Notes: generated by a model not told the origin, from the sequence alone. A stretch of 64,000 nt of DNA from Dipylidium caninum (GCA_017562135.1 QEYB01001392.1:1-64000); one strand, 5' to 3'. Counted from the stretch's first letter, positions 48,801 through 61,806 are shown. Numbers and translations: made by a program.

Positions 48801-51800
48801 GACTGCAGACAAGGAAAAGGAGCTGGTGCTTGGCATTGACACTCCAGCTGGCCATGATCATATCTGGGTGCGACTTTTTGTTGCAGCCTATTTTGTTGAT
48901 AGCCTCCTTTCTGGTATTAAACTCGTCACTGATTGGCTGTTGGTTTCCCGAGAATTTCTCCAACATGCAGCTTCTACTCATAAAGTTTTAATGCAGGAAA
49001 TCGCTTCGCATTTGGCAAGCTTACTCAACTACTTGAATCCAATCGTGTCAGTGGTTGAATTGGAGCTATCCTCAGGCAGGTTGATGGGTTCTGATTACCT
49101 GGGTTTACCGAGGGATGGTATTCGCTCACCCTCAACGATATTACCTCATATTTCTACTCAATGCCGAGAAATATTGAAAAAAGAGCTTCAACACGAAGAT
49201 GGTTTTAAGCGGCAAGCACTACCGGAAGACTGCCTCCTTCGGGGAACGCCTTCTCTTTTATCATTTCACAAAACGCTCGATTTTGATGCGGAATCATTGA
49301 AGGGTCGAATAGAGGAAGCTCTTTTGCGATGCCTTTCACTGATTCACTTTGGTCGTGAATTTGCCAAGCTGGCAGACGGATTAGGATTGAATTTCGTCCA
49401 TTATAAAGACATGAATTACTTCACCGCTCCACTACCGGTGGTTGGTACGAGATCCACCTATCGCTATCGTTCCAAGTGGACCAACGCGCCCGCCTCCCGC
49501 AAGCCGAGGCAAAGGAGGACCAAAAGACGGAGGGAGGCTTATAAACCCCGAGCTCAGTTGTTTAAGTCCCCGCCCCAAGGTGAAAAGGATGAGGAATTAC
49601 GCTCATCAAGCCCTGATCAACAAGATAGTACTGAGAAGGTATGTTATATTTACTTAATTATCATGAGTAACTTATTCAACCCTATTTTAGCCAGTCTCTG
49701 AAACGATGGCGATGCGGGAAAATGTCATGCGAAATATGGCGAAAATGCGTTTAAAGAATGAAGTTGATAAGCTTTCAGAAGAAATGGATAAACGCACTCT
49801 GATATCCGTTCCACCTGTTCCTGTGGCCGGTCAAAAGGATTCCAACCTTCCATTTTCGCCATACATCGTCGTTGACACTTTTTGTCTTATTAGCAACACC
49901 CTTTTCATGAAACGCCTATTTGAGTCACATAAATATGTTTCTATCATACCCAGAAAAGGTAAAATAAACGGTGTGCTCATTAAAAACATCCCTGTGCTTT
50001 ATCCGCCTACTTAGCGCTAAGCCATCGTTTTAAGATTGTTGTAAATGAAAAATTCTATGAAAGATTATTGGTATATCGACATCCACAGAAGTATTGTTAC
50101 AATAGAAGAGTTTTTGTGTAATTCCATATACTATCATTTGGTATCACACAAAGCTGCAGTAATTACTTTTCTTGCATGGAATCACTTATTATTATGATTT
50201 TTACATAATAAGCTTTTTGCCGGCCCATTGCACGTTTGGTTTAGTTTAAGTTGTAAATTTGAATTATTATACTCAGGTCCCTGTTTAATTGCTCCAATTT
50301 TTTGACGTTATTGCCTCCATCATATCAGCGTATATTGTATCACTGCTTTCTCCGCTCGATATTTCTTAATATGGTAGAATTAAACCGCAATAAATTTCCA
50401 GTGTAACTAGAAGTAGACAAGTTTCTCAAATTAACAAACAATGCTTCAGTTCTCTTCGTGGGTCACCAATGTAATAAGTTTAATCATCAGAAGATAACAC
50501 AATTGCTTATTGTGGGGGCTACTGTTGCGAGAGACTCATTATACCCATGGCTTGTCCAGCAGGTCTTCGTTCGTTAACTGAAATGGTGCACCGATTCATC
50601 AGTCGCCTATTCGTGATCCTTTTTCTGTATTTTTCACTAGCCTTTACATTTTACAGTGATTGCACATCTCGACCAACTAAAGAAAACAGTTGCAACAGCG
50701 AGATCGGCTACCAGAGCTTTGGAAGAGCAAACAAGGGGTGGCAATGGGTGCGTCCACATCCCTAGTTCTATTCCAGGCAATTTTTTTTGTTATGTAGTGT
50801 CACACTTACATTTTAACTCCAATTAACTTGTAGCGATGGCGATGGTGCAAGTAACTTTCTCACAGGATCCATTTTGGTTAATTCGTTGTGCACTACCCTT
50901 GTTGTTCTCTGACATGATGTCAAAATTCCAGATATCGTGCATTGCTATTTTCCAAAAGGCCAACACGCAATCAATTTGACTGGGATTTTAATAGTTTCTC
51001 CTGTCTAGCAGCCAAGTTGTGGTTTTGGCATGACTGCACCGTCTTAGCTCTGCATCCCGACGTTCTGTTAATTTGGGTGAACAATTGAGTCATTCTAGGG
51101 TTCAGATCTTGAATCGTAGTTATCACATTGAAGGCGATAAATTTATGTTAACACCTTAAAATTACTCATCTGAATATGGGATTTAAACTATCTGTAAAGC
51201 TACATACTTGGTTTTGCTGGCCCGTCTGTCACTCATCTGAGTTTCGGTCTTTATAGTGCATTTTTTTAAGGAGTATTGTTTTTCGAACATATATTTCTGA
51301 CACATTTTACCTATTCCCCATTATTACCTCATTTACTGAATGTTTATTCGACACGACCGTTTTACTTAGTTATGTCCGCATTCAAACGGAAGAAGAAAGT
51401 CCGCGGGAACACATAAAACTTCGTTTGCCTAAGCTCCGTCCAAACGTTGACGGACTTTCAGACAATCGTGCTGTTGCAGCGGGTATTGATTTCAACGCTG
51501 TTTCTCGTTGGGTCAGTATCATTGAATGTGCCGTTTATTTTTCACAGGTGAGTGGATGCATTTTTCTTTAATGTAGGTGTTTTTGGCAGATTTATCCTAA
51601 TTTTCTCGACCATGCGTAGACACTTCCTTTCCTCTTCCTCCTGCACCGCGGTGTTCCTGATTTATCCTCATAATTGTAGGGATGAAGATTCTATATCTCA
51701 CTATTTGTTGATGGAATATTGTCGTTTTTCCTCAATCAGTACACGAGTATAGTCCAAACCCCTTTTATAATGCTTATTTCATGTCGATATAATGAAAACT

Positions 51801-52328
51801 CAATATTGTAATAACAGGCGAACAACTTTTTTGAGAAAGGCTTAAGGAAGATTACCCATTAAGTATGTGAAATTTATCCTCTTAGCCATGTTTCGCCCAC
51901 CCGTAGTCTCAATCTACACCGTGTTGCGTAGAGTTGGCTGAATGAAGAATTCGTCATTAAACTCGCCTAATTCCATGATTTCATCCCTTTAAAATGAAAT
52001 AAGTAATGAGTTTTTTAAAATATAATTAAGGTTTTCCTTCTGATTTTTTTCAGATAACACACGAGGCTCCTTGCTTCAAAGGCACCGAAATTAACCTCTC
52101 AAAGTCAGTAAAGATGGTTAATCTGTTTGAATATCAGGCGTCTACCTCCGACGATGTTCCTTGCCCCAAGATCACAGTGTTAGTGGGCTCCAAGGCGGCT
52201 GCGCAACTTGATTTAGAAATTCCCCTAGAGCTGGCGAGAATCGCCCACGAATCAGGTTTGTTTAGTTCGTCACATGACTTTATTAAGGATGTACCATTAT
52301 TGAGATTATAGCTTTTTTGGGGATGTGA
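45834..52328 (+). CDS. smg-5: Nonsense-mediated decay factor SMG5
   Basis: SMG5 binds phosphorylated UPF1 and recruits decay and phosphatase activities in nonsense-mediated mRNA decay. Exons: 45834-45916, 45956-46073, 46105-46270, 46302-46514, 46559-46787, 46971-47256, 47329-47557, 47891-48237, 48314-48434, 48722-49638, 49691-49958, 50657-50747, 51370-51547, 52054-52255, 52288-52328. Phases agree throughout and give 1162 aa (human 1016). Residues 1-440 match the 14-3-3-like/TPR domain (KLMFLDPLGYGNKCEELMW; PHNQLGTLD; PFEGAKGNL). An acidic linker (about 442-557) follows, then the helical domain (WVRLFVAAYFVDSLLSGIKL; DFDAESLKGRIEEALLRCLS), a basic patch, and the PIN domain (SPYIVVDTFCLI; VSIIPRKVIAHLDQLKK; ITVLVGSKAAAQLD). 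The donor of exon 5 (AAAGTTTGA) is weak. An optional exon at 47588-47725 also keeps frame. The start codon is the least certain part. Confidence 0.92.
48631..48652 (+). repeat. 11-bp tandem duplication in an SMG5 intron
   Basis: CGTACTGTCTT occurs twice in tandem, within the intron between SMG5 exons 48314-48434 and 48722-49638. It is short and has no evident role. Confidence 0.8.
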
Positions 52329-55300
52329 TCAAAAGCATTGCAGTTTAACATTTATCCAGAACGCTATCTTGTTGATGGTGGATAATTCGGTCGCCTTTTC
52401 ACAACCAACTCTTCATATTTTAATTATCTTGGTAAATTGTTACATTTATCACCTCACATGTGGGTGGATAACGACCACATTTCCTGTAGAAAACGTTAGC
52501 ATATTAAAACTATCATCGAAAACTAATTACTTGGTTCTATGGTCTCGGACTATCTTATTCTCCACTTCGCATTATTACCGCTTGCAATCATTTAGAGAAG
52601 TAAAAAAATGGTAGAAGATAGTGAAGTGAAAGGTACGGCTTGATTTTTTGCTCTAGGCTAATTACGTTGTCTTTACGGGTCTCTTTTCTACCAAATTAAC
52701 CCCTGATAGGGTTAGGTTTAATTCTCATTATTAACAAATAGACTTAACTGTGCAAATTTAAAGAATTTAAGAAGGCGTTACTCTTTCATCGCATTCTCAT
52801 CATAAACACTGGGAAAAAATAGCCCTCTTTGATGGGTCGGGGCCTTGTAGCGCCATCTGTTGTTCAGAGCTTAAATCGCTCCTCTTTACCTCTAAAGCAC
52901 TTCAAAATATTTAAAACTGATGATTTCTTGAATTAACCCTTTCTTGTTTAAAGTGGTTGCAATATAGCCGAATGATTTAGGTAATCCACCGGGAACATGA
53001 CTTCTCTAGGTTTTACGAATTTCAGTTTTATTATTGGTAGTGTTTACTTTCATGACCCGTTTCTTCACCTAGGTATTATTTTTGAACCTCTCCACCAATT
53101 CGCACAACGGTGGAGGTCCCAAAACCGTTAACAATCCAAGGGAACAACCTCGGGGTTTTTTAAGGGTATAAATTTGTAATTGTCTTGTCTAAATTTTGAG
53201 ACATTATGTGAGGCAAAGTTGTTTTCTGTCAAACTGTTGTTTGACTTGAAACCGGAAGTATTTTGTTGAAGGTGTAATTGAGCAATTATATTTACAGACT
53301 TAAAAGGAGTTGTATTTATTACAAATAATCATTTGGTTGCTGTCGAACTGGATATAATTTATGAAATTTGTGTACTGCTTATTATACCGGAATAAAATTG
53401 TTGAGATTATTGCCGTCAATCATGCCTATGCAAATGTAATTGTTAGAGTTGTTGTATGTCTGAAACACGTTGAGGCATCATTCCATGTTTTAATTGAGAT
53501 TAGAGAAAAATGGAGCGCCAGATGAATTAGGTGTCACTTATTAATCACCACCGGCAACCAGGCATCGCACTCACCCAGATATCTGATGCTTGTGCCTCAG
53601 CGTTCTGTCCCATATTTTAGAAAGTCGGTGCTGTAGAATTTCCTTTATTAGAGATTTGGAGGAGTTCGTTGAACAATTAGCTTCGTCTCTTTTCTTAACA
53701 GTTTGAGTGGACTTAAGATTGTCTTAGGCGTGGTAATTACGTTTCGATTTTTCTTTACCATGTGCTGCCCGGGTGTTTATGTAGCTAATCTAAATCTGGA
53801 TCTTGCCCACAATCCTAACGAAGCATGCCCGGACGACTGACTCCTCTCCCCAACCTTACCTCCGAGGTTTGTGATACCTAAGGTGTCTTCACTCGTCCAT
53901 TCGTGCCAAATAGCTTGGGCACCCTCTTAACCTAAGCGATTCCTATGGAGCTGGGCATTTAGCTCACAAAGGTCTCAAAGTGTATCCCTGCTGCGTCTAC
54001 AATTCCCCTAAAAATTTTTATTTTACCCTTTGTCCACGTCCCCTTTCTTACCGGCTGGGTAACCAGTCTTTCGCTTGATTTAGCCACATGATAATTCATT
54101 GTTCGATATCAAACATGCGGTTTTTTATTTTGTTGGAGAAAATGATTAGGGCATTCGGAGAATGGCGGCCTTATCCTTGTTAATGAGAGATTGATCAAGA
54201 TAAGTGCGGGAAATTTAGTTTTAGGAAAGCCGGTCAAGTGTACTACCACCGTTCTGTACAAGTGATGCAATGGGAATTTTTGTAACATTATTTGAAGTTT
54301 GATTCCATTCTTGTTGACCGAGGCACCTGTCTAGTTTGGGTGCAGGTATCCTTCATCGTGCACCACTTGATTTTATACTTAAAAGCTCGAACATCAACTG
54401 CTTCTATAATTTTTACTAAAATGTGGTGAAATACCGAATCCATGTAGAAACGTGGAGTTGGCGAGAGCATACGGGACACCGTATTACTTGCGCCGCCGTA
54501 ATACAGGCCAGAGGGAATGATGTCAGTACATCCTAGATTTGAGGCCATTGTAAAACGACAAACTATTCAGCGATCCCTAGAAGCAGACGAACACCTTTTT
54601 CAAAAAGCTACAAAGGTTGCCTTGATCATCAGTTCCATAAATTTAAGCAGTGCCTTCCTTTGATTACTGTCTATTAGATCTTTTGCATAACCACTGTTTT
54701 ACATGATCGAGTAAGACGCTTATTCACGAAACGGCCCGCAGGAGTAGGTTTCCCGATGTTTGTTTTTGTGTCAAGTAGACGAAGCCAGTTAATACGAGTT
54801 ATATGCACATAGATGAGCGAGTCGAAATCATTAACGCTCTAAATTGTGGATGCTCGTCGCATGAGAGAGTGGCGCTCTGTTTGCTGATGATTGGTGAGAG
54901 GTCTAGAAATCTCGGCTGTGTACATATTATTCAGAGGGAAAGAATCGAGATAGCTTGGTGAGGATCTGCCGTTTTCCCCTTCCCCCGTCATTCGGACAGC
55001 CTCAGTCAGTGTGGGGACCAGAAATAAAGGTCCGCTCTGAATTGAACCATGAGAGCCCCCGTTGTACGCAAGTCCGGTGTCTTTGCACTAGGCGTTTCGG
55101 TGAAATTGGTTGTGCCGCCAAACCTCTTCGCATGTGTAGGCGATGGCGATGCTGGTGTTCGCAGATTTATTTAGGCTTGTAGTGAAATTGGAACTCATTG
55201 GAAGTTCATGTATATCGGCAACAGCTAGCTGTAGCTTTTCACAACTACTGAAGTGTGAAAACTTGGAGCATTTTAACATCCAATTGGGGAGGCCCCTAGT

Positions 55301-56815
55301 TGGAGGTCTCTTTCACGGAATGACGATAAATTATTAGAGTTTGGTATTTATGAATCGAGTTCATTCAGTGATGGATGCTGATGCAATGTGTCCACTGCAA
55401 AATGACCGAGAACTCGAGGTGGTAGTAGCCAGCTCCCCTTTTCCAATGTTGCTTATTATTGTGAGGGCAATAGTAAGTTCACTTACGGAAAAGAGAAGAG
55501 TTTGAGCGCCTGTCCGCCAAATGTTCGAGCGACTTCAGCTTGGATGATGTGAAAAATCACTCATTTCATTAGGTTAATGGGACTGCGGCCGATGGTGTAG
55601 TGTCACTTTAGCGTAGCACCAATGCAATCTACGCCGCCCTCGGTGAGACTGGCTTACCCCGGAAAGTGTATGGCGACTTTAAATCAAATGTTTCCTAAGT
55701 GGCTTTCGCATATTTCTCCGAGGAGTGCATTGATCCACGCGGGGGCTCAGATTTGGTCGTTGTGAGCTGACCACGCAACTTAATTGCGACTGACGGTAGT
55801 TCGCTGCCGCGTCTTGCTGCAGTTCATCTGTTACATACCTGCAATAGGTGTATGTCAAGTTCCGCATCCAACATAGGAACATAATTACTGGGAATTGGAC
55901 AGGCCGATGGTTTTCCCCCAAAACAGGTACTTCATTGCATCAACTTCAACCATAATGATATTTTTTTACTGTTTGATGCTCACGGCTTTGGATTCTCATA
56001 CAGAATGGGTTAAGTGCAGATTACACCGTCTGATAACGGCATCTTAAATGGCATCTGGACGTAAACTAGTCTCCCCATTAAACTCTTCAGAAGGTCTGCC
56101 TGCCTCCAGCATACACGTTCGCTTGCCACCTTTCCCTTAGTTGTCCTCCTGGTGAAAGTGCGCAGCAGTGGAAACATCGATTGATCTCGCATCAAGTATC
56201 TAAACTCAAGTAAATACCTTCGTTGCCTAAAGCATTTCTACGCCGTGGCTGATCCTGGCGAAGAGGATATTCATGAAATTATCCAACTACTTGTCTATTT
56301 CATATAGAACAGAGGAGAAATGACTTGGATTAACAAAACGATTGTGAAAGACCGAGGCTATTAAGCTACCCTTGCTGTCCAAACTATTCTAATGGCCCAT
56401 ACTCGTTAGTCCTATGGCCCAGATGTGACAGCCATATGTGAAAAAAACGGCCTTCTGCCGCAGAGATTTACCATCTGGCAAGGTGGGCGGAGAAGGAGAG
56501 GGAAAGAGGTCTTGTTGCGACTGCCAAGCTGGCGTAGACTAAGTAGTGCGCTTGCCAGCCTGTCTGGTGGACGACGAAGCAGTAATGTCCACGGCTCTCT
56601 TAATGCTCGGTTTTATACTTAATCCACGGACGAAGCAGTTTTAAATGCCACTATAAATGAGAGTAGGGCAGTCTTGATCAAGAAATAAAAGGTGACCGGC
56701 AAATAAGTTGTAGACAAAAATAAAGTGAAATAAAAAGGGGTTGTCCCAGCGTCAGTAGTATGTAAGCCAGTGAGAAGTCAGTGTTCGCCCTCGACTAAAA
56801 GTAGTTTTTTGTGCG
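52329..56815. other. SMG5 3' flank; no recognised gene
   Basis: From 52.3 to about 54.2 kb the sequence is T-rich on the plus strand, consistent with the 3' UTR and flank of SMG5. Beyond that the composition is balanced. Candidate ORFs (54955-55182 +, 55143-55337 +, 54288-54548 -) have no family resemblance or splice context. Confidence 0.4.
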
Positions 56816-56970
56816 ATGGCGAATGTGCCTATGAGAGGCCAGTCAACTACCCGGGGAGCCAAGCGGGCTACTTCCTTGGGGCCGCTGGACGACGCACTCG
56901 TAAACCGCTACAACCGTTTTGGGCCGGTGAAGCCCAGCCCCTTTTCTCTCATGCAATACTGCTGTGTTTA
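56816..56970 (+). CDS. Possible first exon of an unrecognised gene
   Basis: An ATG at 56816, 12 nt after an AAAAGTAG acceptor-like site, opens MANVPMRGQSTTRGAKRATS and continues PLDDALVNRYNRFGPVKPSP. The N-terminus is basic and Thr/Arg-rich with natural-looking usage. The frame stays open to 57145, but its later part looks like noncoding sequence, so the true exon end is unknown. The family was not recognised. Confidence 0.25.
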
Positions 56971-57256
56971 TGTGAAAAGCAACCACTTATCTAGGATAAT
57001 TCGCATAAATTTACTCGTCGAGGTAAACTGGAAAATATACCAAATCTGGAGGAATTGTGCGATACGAGCTGAGGCGTTGGGGAGCGGCCCACAAAAGATT
57101 CTGGTGCACAAGTCATCTCGGATTGAGTTTGAAAAGTACGGTTAGTTTCTCGATACCACCCACTTGTTGCAGACTCGAAATATCATCTATCTGATAACGA
57201 TTGCGTTGCTGCAAAATTAACGGTTTTGCAATGAATCCCTCCCTCCCCTGACCGAC

Positions 57257-57685
57257 CTAAACGTAGCATTTTGTGAAACTTTTCATTGATCGCACAGTAA
57301 GAACAGTGTAAATTGAAGTTACTTGTAAGCAAAAGAAATAGCTCGTGTATTGATGGTAAATGCTTGCTGAATATGATTGAAATTGCACCGGTTGCCGTAT
57401 CCTAACCGCCGGAAGCGTGTGTGCGGTGGTGATTGACCGCACCTCGGCCCCATGGATTCGCTCTCCTGGCCGTCCGCTGAGAGCCGCGTTCAAAGTTGGG
57501 CAGAAGGTCTTGGCACTGACAGGAGTGATGCGCTGACTTTGCACTCGGTAAATCTTCTCCTGCGATTTGTGGACCACTCGAGTACTGATTTCTCTCTGGT
57601 CTATCTCTGCAGTATCTACTACACGTAGTTTTCGACTGGCGTTGCCTCCCGCGTGTCCCAAACCTACTCCACAGTGAGCATCCAT
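57257..57685 (-). CDS. Coding-like minus-strand exon of unknown family
   Basis: A 142-codon open frame whose first two thirds read as protein (KLRVVDTAEIDQREISTRVV; KSQEKIYRVQSQRITPVSAK), ending near a possible CAAGTAACTT donor at about 57315. It could be a 3' exon of the minus-strand gene at 58.7-62.1 kb, but no phase-consistent link was demonstrated. It was not recognised. Confidence 0.3.
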   Translation of the reverse strand: MDAHCGVGLGHAGGNASRKLRVVDTAEIDQREISTRVVHKSQEKIYRVQSQRITPVSAKTFCPTLNAALSGRPGERIHGAEVRSITTAHTLPAVRIRQPVQFQSYSASIYHQYTSYFFCLQVTSIYTVLTVRSMKSFTKCYV

Positions 57686-57969
57686 TAAGTGATTTTACCA
57701 ACAAGCTCTCAACCGTCTCATTTAAAACCCATACGAAGAGCCTGGTGAATAAGGTGGAGTTATTAGTAAGGTGAAAAACGGTACAGTTATAATATCCTTA
57801 AAATTAACAACGTGAGGTTGAAGCCATCAACTTCAAAATTAAATGGCAGAAAGAAGGATTCACTGAATAGGTGACGTTATAATGCTTGAGGCGATTTGAG
57901 GGTGTTCCACTTACGACAGGCTGCTACTCTTCCTCGACAATTAAATTAAGCTGATTTTCATTGTCACAG

Positions 57970-58227
57970 CAAACAATCTCATTAATGCCTTTTCGACCTA
58001 AATCCTTATCATCCCAGTTTTTACGAGAGGAACTTCCCATCTTCATTGTTCCAGCGGAGAAGATAGTAAGGGGAGCGTCGAGAGTTTACAAAGGCGGTTT
58101 AAAACTATACTCCATGCGGCATGATACCAGATTTCAAAATGTGAACATTCTTTCTGCAAAAAATGGGAAAGTTTACTGGAGGGGAAACTGGCATATCTTA
58201 GACATTTTGCATTTCCTCGAGGTAAAA
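57970..58227 (+). CDS. Possible internal exon of an unrecognised plus-strand gene
   Basis: After an ATTGTCACAG acceptor the plus strand stays open in one frame (EELPIFIVPAEKIVRGASRV; LKLYSMRHDTRFQNVNILSA) up to a GAGGTAAAA donor at 58228. A second reading joins GTTTAC to TATCTTAG through a 31-nt intron and continues in another frame (GKIVEANYVGEKALGRWNSL) to 58370. Both cannot be right. It lies between minus-strand exon candidates, so it is either a nested gene or evidence against them. No family was recognised. Confidence 0.25.
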
Positions 58228-58667
58228 TAGTTGAGGCCAACTATGTAGGCGAGAAGGCACTAGGCAGATGGAACAGTCTTGCTGTCCGGAAAAAATCTTC
58301 TACTAATTATTTTGGCATACACCAAGAAATTCTTTGTCTTCCTTACGCAACAAAATGTGGTCGTACTTAAGTGTCAGAGGAAGCATCGAGAGACGGGCAT
58401 TGAATGAAACACAATTTCGTATCGATGCATTGAATCGCAACGCTTTATGACTTTCAAGGCCTTGATGCCGTGAAGCAGAAAAATAATTGGGATAAAATAG
58501 TAAATTTCAGGAGGTAAGTTGTACAATGGAAGACAAGTTGTCACCTACAAATGTACACTGCGCGATTACACAAGACACATCACACACAGGAGTTGAAAAG
58601 ATCCTCAAGCGATATATAGTCGGCTCGGAGGCGGGCTGTCGCTGGTGTTGGCGCAGGATTAGCGCCC

Positions 58668-59333
58668 TCAAACCGGTTTGCGGACTTGGACTGCAAGGCA
58701 GGCTTCGCGTTGTTGTTCAAAGTTGAATGTGTAAGTGGTAAATGAGGTGGCGGACTCACACTCGGAAGCAGAAACACCATTGGCCTCATTGATATGATCG
58801 AATATCGTTACCGCTTCATTCATCCTTTCTAATGACCTGGTACCTTCTTGAGAACTGCAGGGCGGTGAGTATTCGCGGGGAGCTGACCTACCAATTGTAT
58901 TGTAGACAGGGGCCACTTCGGCTTCTCTGCTTGTAATAATCAAGTACTGATTTTCACACGGCATCTGGGAAGATGTGGATGTCCCTACAAGGGGCGTGTA
59001 CTGATTATCGGTTAAGACAAATTGAAGATTTTCCAAAACTTCGTCTGTCTCCTTGGGGTCTCGAAGACTTTCGCTTGAGCGGTGGTGTGAGAAATGGACG
59101 AGGGGACTTGTGAACCGCCTTATTTTGATATAACCATTCCTCGTTTTCATCACACGCGTAGTAGGATTTCCGCCGGGACTCCGATGTCACATTTTTACTC
59201 GGGTTCCCACTCGATTTTGGCATGGAAGGAGTAACCACGTCGGTGTACGACGCACTGGGCGCGTTTATGGCAGCGCTTGAGGCTGCTGAGAGCGCCGGAA
59301 CTAGGAGGTAGCGTTGGGACTCACCACAAAAAA
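58668..59333 (-). CDS. Disordered Ser-rich exon(s) of an unrecognised minus-strand gene
   Basis: After a CTTGTTTCAG acceptor at 59334, the frame GESQRYLLVPALSAASSAAI continues to a Pro/Lys-rich segment (SPRPFLTPPLKRKSSRP). A second frame, open from about 59153 to 58668, is equally protein-like (EVLENLQFVLTDNQYTPLVG; NQYLIITSREAEVAPVYN) and meets a strong TGTGAGT donor at 58759. The two overlap by about 150 nt; a short intron or a one-base error would join them, but no intron was found. The start phase fits the exon at 60633-60756. Several tyrosines sit in short linear-motif-like contexts, suggesting a signalling adaptor or receptor tail. The family is unknown. Confidence 0.45.
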
Positions 59334-59474
59334 CTGAAACAAGGAATTTCTCCTTACTGACGGTATACTCTCCTCTTGGCAATAAATTAAATTTAGCAGA
59401 ATGTTGCCTAATAGGAGGCAGGGAATGTTAGGATGTTCATAAGACGGACGTTAGCAGTTTTTAAGAGACTATTT

Positions 59475-60098
59475 TTAGTACCATCCCCATGCTCGGCGGC
59501 TGGGTGCACTGAGCGGCGGCCAGATCAACTCGCCCTCGACCAACATTCCCCTTTCCCAGGTCGCATTTGCTCTCAGTCCTCCTGGGGACAAAATGAATTG
59601 CGCAGACAAGTTGAGTCCAATGATAAGTAACGCTGTTAAAAAAGGTGCATGTAAATCATCCTTTTTTGTGATACTGAACAAAAACGCCGTTGTGCAAGAC
59701 TTGCATTTCGCGTGGTTTCGTTGGGGCGGAAACCTAAGCAACTTACATTTTCTTAAAAGGAAGGCAACTCTCATCAAGATATGAAAGTTGGCTCGGAAGA
59801 CTGTTTCTTGACATGCAACATGTCTTATCCTGAAAAACTTACCTCTTGGAAAGCGATTAGGTGGCAACAAATTAGTTAGGGAGTACGGAGCAGAAATTAG
59901 AAAATTGGGGAGAAACAGACTTAACAAAGCAGCAAGCATTTTTGGGGAAATAGTGGCGCGGAAGAGTGGATAACTCACTGATTCGGTTAATGATTTTAAT
60001 GTGTTAGAATGCTCGAAACGCATCCCAAAAGCCGTGCAATGCCCAACAGGTTTGGGGGTGATTGAGTGTGGGAAGCGCTGAGTTTGCAACCATTCCAC
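59475..60098 (-). other. Longest minus ORF (207 codons), probably intron
   Basis: This frame lies between exon candidates 60633-60756 and 59333 of the same strand, so it would be intron in that model. The translation has no repeated family features. The high Leu, Phe, Arg and Pro content suggests chance openness, not selection. Confidence 0.3.
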
Positions 60099-60632
60099 TC
60101 AATCAAACGTGAATAAATCTCCTTGCGTGTGCGCGCAACTGTGTGATTTCTCATCAGACCTTTTGGTGTTTTTAGTGAAATTTTATTTTCAATCATTTGA
60201 CTTTCAACATTCGCCTCGGTTAGGTGGGGGTCACGATGCACTCACAGCAGCAGTCAAAGGCGACAAGAGGATCTCCAACCAAATTGGCTTAGGGTAAATG
60301 TAAAAATAATCCGCATATCAGGTGAACTCAGGGGTTTTTCCTGAAACCCTTGGTGCTACATGTGACGCGAACAGCTGATGAGGTTTTACCTGACCCCCCA
60401 AGTTAGTTTTCCGACGAAATCGGAAGTATCTTAACAATGGAGCAATTTTTTGCATGAGAGAAAGAGGAGATTGTGAGGGGATTTTAAACGAGACAGAAAA
60501 CATAAAAATAAAGTTGAAGAACTACCGGCGGATCTAACACTAGTTGGAGATTGAAATGGGCCCCCATGCAGTTTAGCTGTGGGGAGTGACTTACTGCGTG
60601 TTTGATTGAAAGGGTGAAAATAACGAACTCAC

Positions 60633-60756
60633 CCGGGGGTGATACGTGGGTAGCTGCATTAGAAACGACTACGAAGCCATTTCCTTTTTCGGACACTTTT
60701 GCTGCCACAGCCGTTCGTGCGGTGTCCGTCGCCGCAGTATTATTCCGCACCAACTG
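60633..60756 (-). CDS. Internal exon candidate of the unrecognised minus-strand gene
   Basis: The exon is bounded by a TGCATGCAG acceptor and a GTGAGT donor. It encodes an Ala/Thr/Val-rich segment (NNTAATDTARTAVAAKVSEK, then GNGFVVVSNAATHVSPP). It ends in phase 1, which fits the exon starting at 59333 exactly. The consistent phase and good donor make it more credible than its sequence alone. Confidence 0.45.
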
Positions 60757-61313
60757 CTGCATGCAGTGAAAGAAAAGAAAGGCCTCAGCCGCTTTAATAA
60801 TATGGATGCGCTACCACTTTTAGACGTTATCTAAGTCTCCTTTGTTAGGGCATTTCATCTCGCTCGTTAACTATCGTAGCTGCCCTAAGTTGGGATTAAA
60901 TTTCGGTTGTTCGCTTAAAAGTGGACAATTTTTTTTTCACCTAGTTCCAAAGCATTACGCTGCATCCTTTGCCGTCCAGTGTGTTCCCCAAAGTAAGGGT
61001 TTTTCCTAATTATTTGCAGCTCCGATCGACGAAAACACATGAACTCTTATTCTGTAATAACAGCCGACCAAACGATCAATTGGTGGTTTACTAATCCGAA
61101 GAAAATTCACCGGTTGGGTTCTCTTCGTAGCCTATGCCACGTCGTTTAGGGATACGCACAAGTTAGATGATGCACCCACGTAAACAGCTGAAGAGTGAAG
61201 TTGTACGCCGCCTTCGTGCTTGACACCTGTTCCTTGGGTTGCAAACAATGAGAACTCGTAAATCCAACAGGAATAACCAAATTACTTCGGTACAAATACA
61301 TCATACTCTTCAA

Positions 61314-61806
61314 CTAATCGGAACAAACCTCAACCGCACTTAAATTCGCTGTTTTGTAGGTCAGGGGCGAAGACCGGCTCATGTGACTGGCTGAAGTACG
61401 AGAGATGATGCCGCCAAAGTTCAGCGACTGAGTCGTGTCCACATTAACGTTATGACCATAGGGACTGGCTCTTGAAGACACAGATCCATCGGCATTCACT
61501 TCTGCAACGGAAATAAACGAAAATAGACATGTGTGATGCTGACGCTTTGTTGACAAGCTTAATTGAGCTTGACTCGAGAGGCTCTCCGAAATATCCTGCG
61601 CAGATGCAAATACAGGGTTTGTGCGCCCAGACACTGCGTGTTCGGGTGTACAAGCCCTGATTTTTGTCAAACCACGAAGGCAGCACTATCGAAGCTCCGT
61701 TGCCAGGTACAGCATGCCTCTGGGTGTTAGAATAATCAACATACTTTTGGTACGGTGGACTATAAACGCCTCGATGCGGTTTCAAAGGTCGCCAAGACCA
61801 AATACT
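61314..61806 (-). CDS. Exon(s) of the unrecognised minus-strand gene
   Basis: After a CTGTGTAG acceptor the frame begins SIWSWRPLKPHRGVYSPPYQ and continues KYVDYSNTQRHAVPGNGASI. The start phase (0) matches the end of the exon at 61972. Further on, an acceptor (TTCCGTTGCAG) near 61501 introduces a Ser-rich segment (NADGSVSSRASPYGHNVNVD; SRTSASHMSRSSPLTYKT) to about 61325. The two parts are in different frames and the intron between them was not resolved. It is disordered, Tyr- and Pro-rich sequence with no recognised domain. Confidence 0.45.

Noticed and set aside
59475..60098. 207-codon minus-strand ORF, the longest on that strand in this region.
   Set aside because: No family or domain signal, and it falls inside an intron of the phase-consistent exon chain on the same strand.
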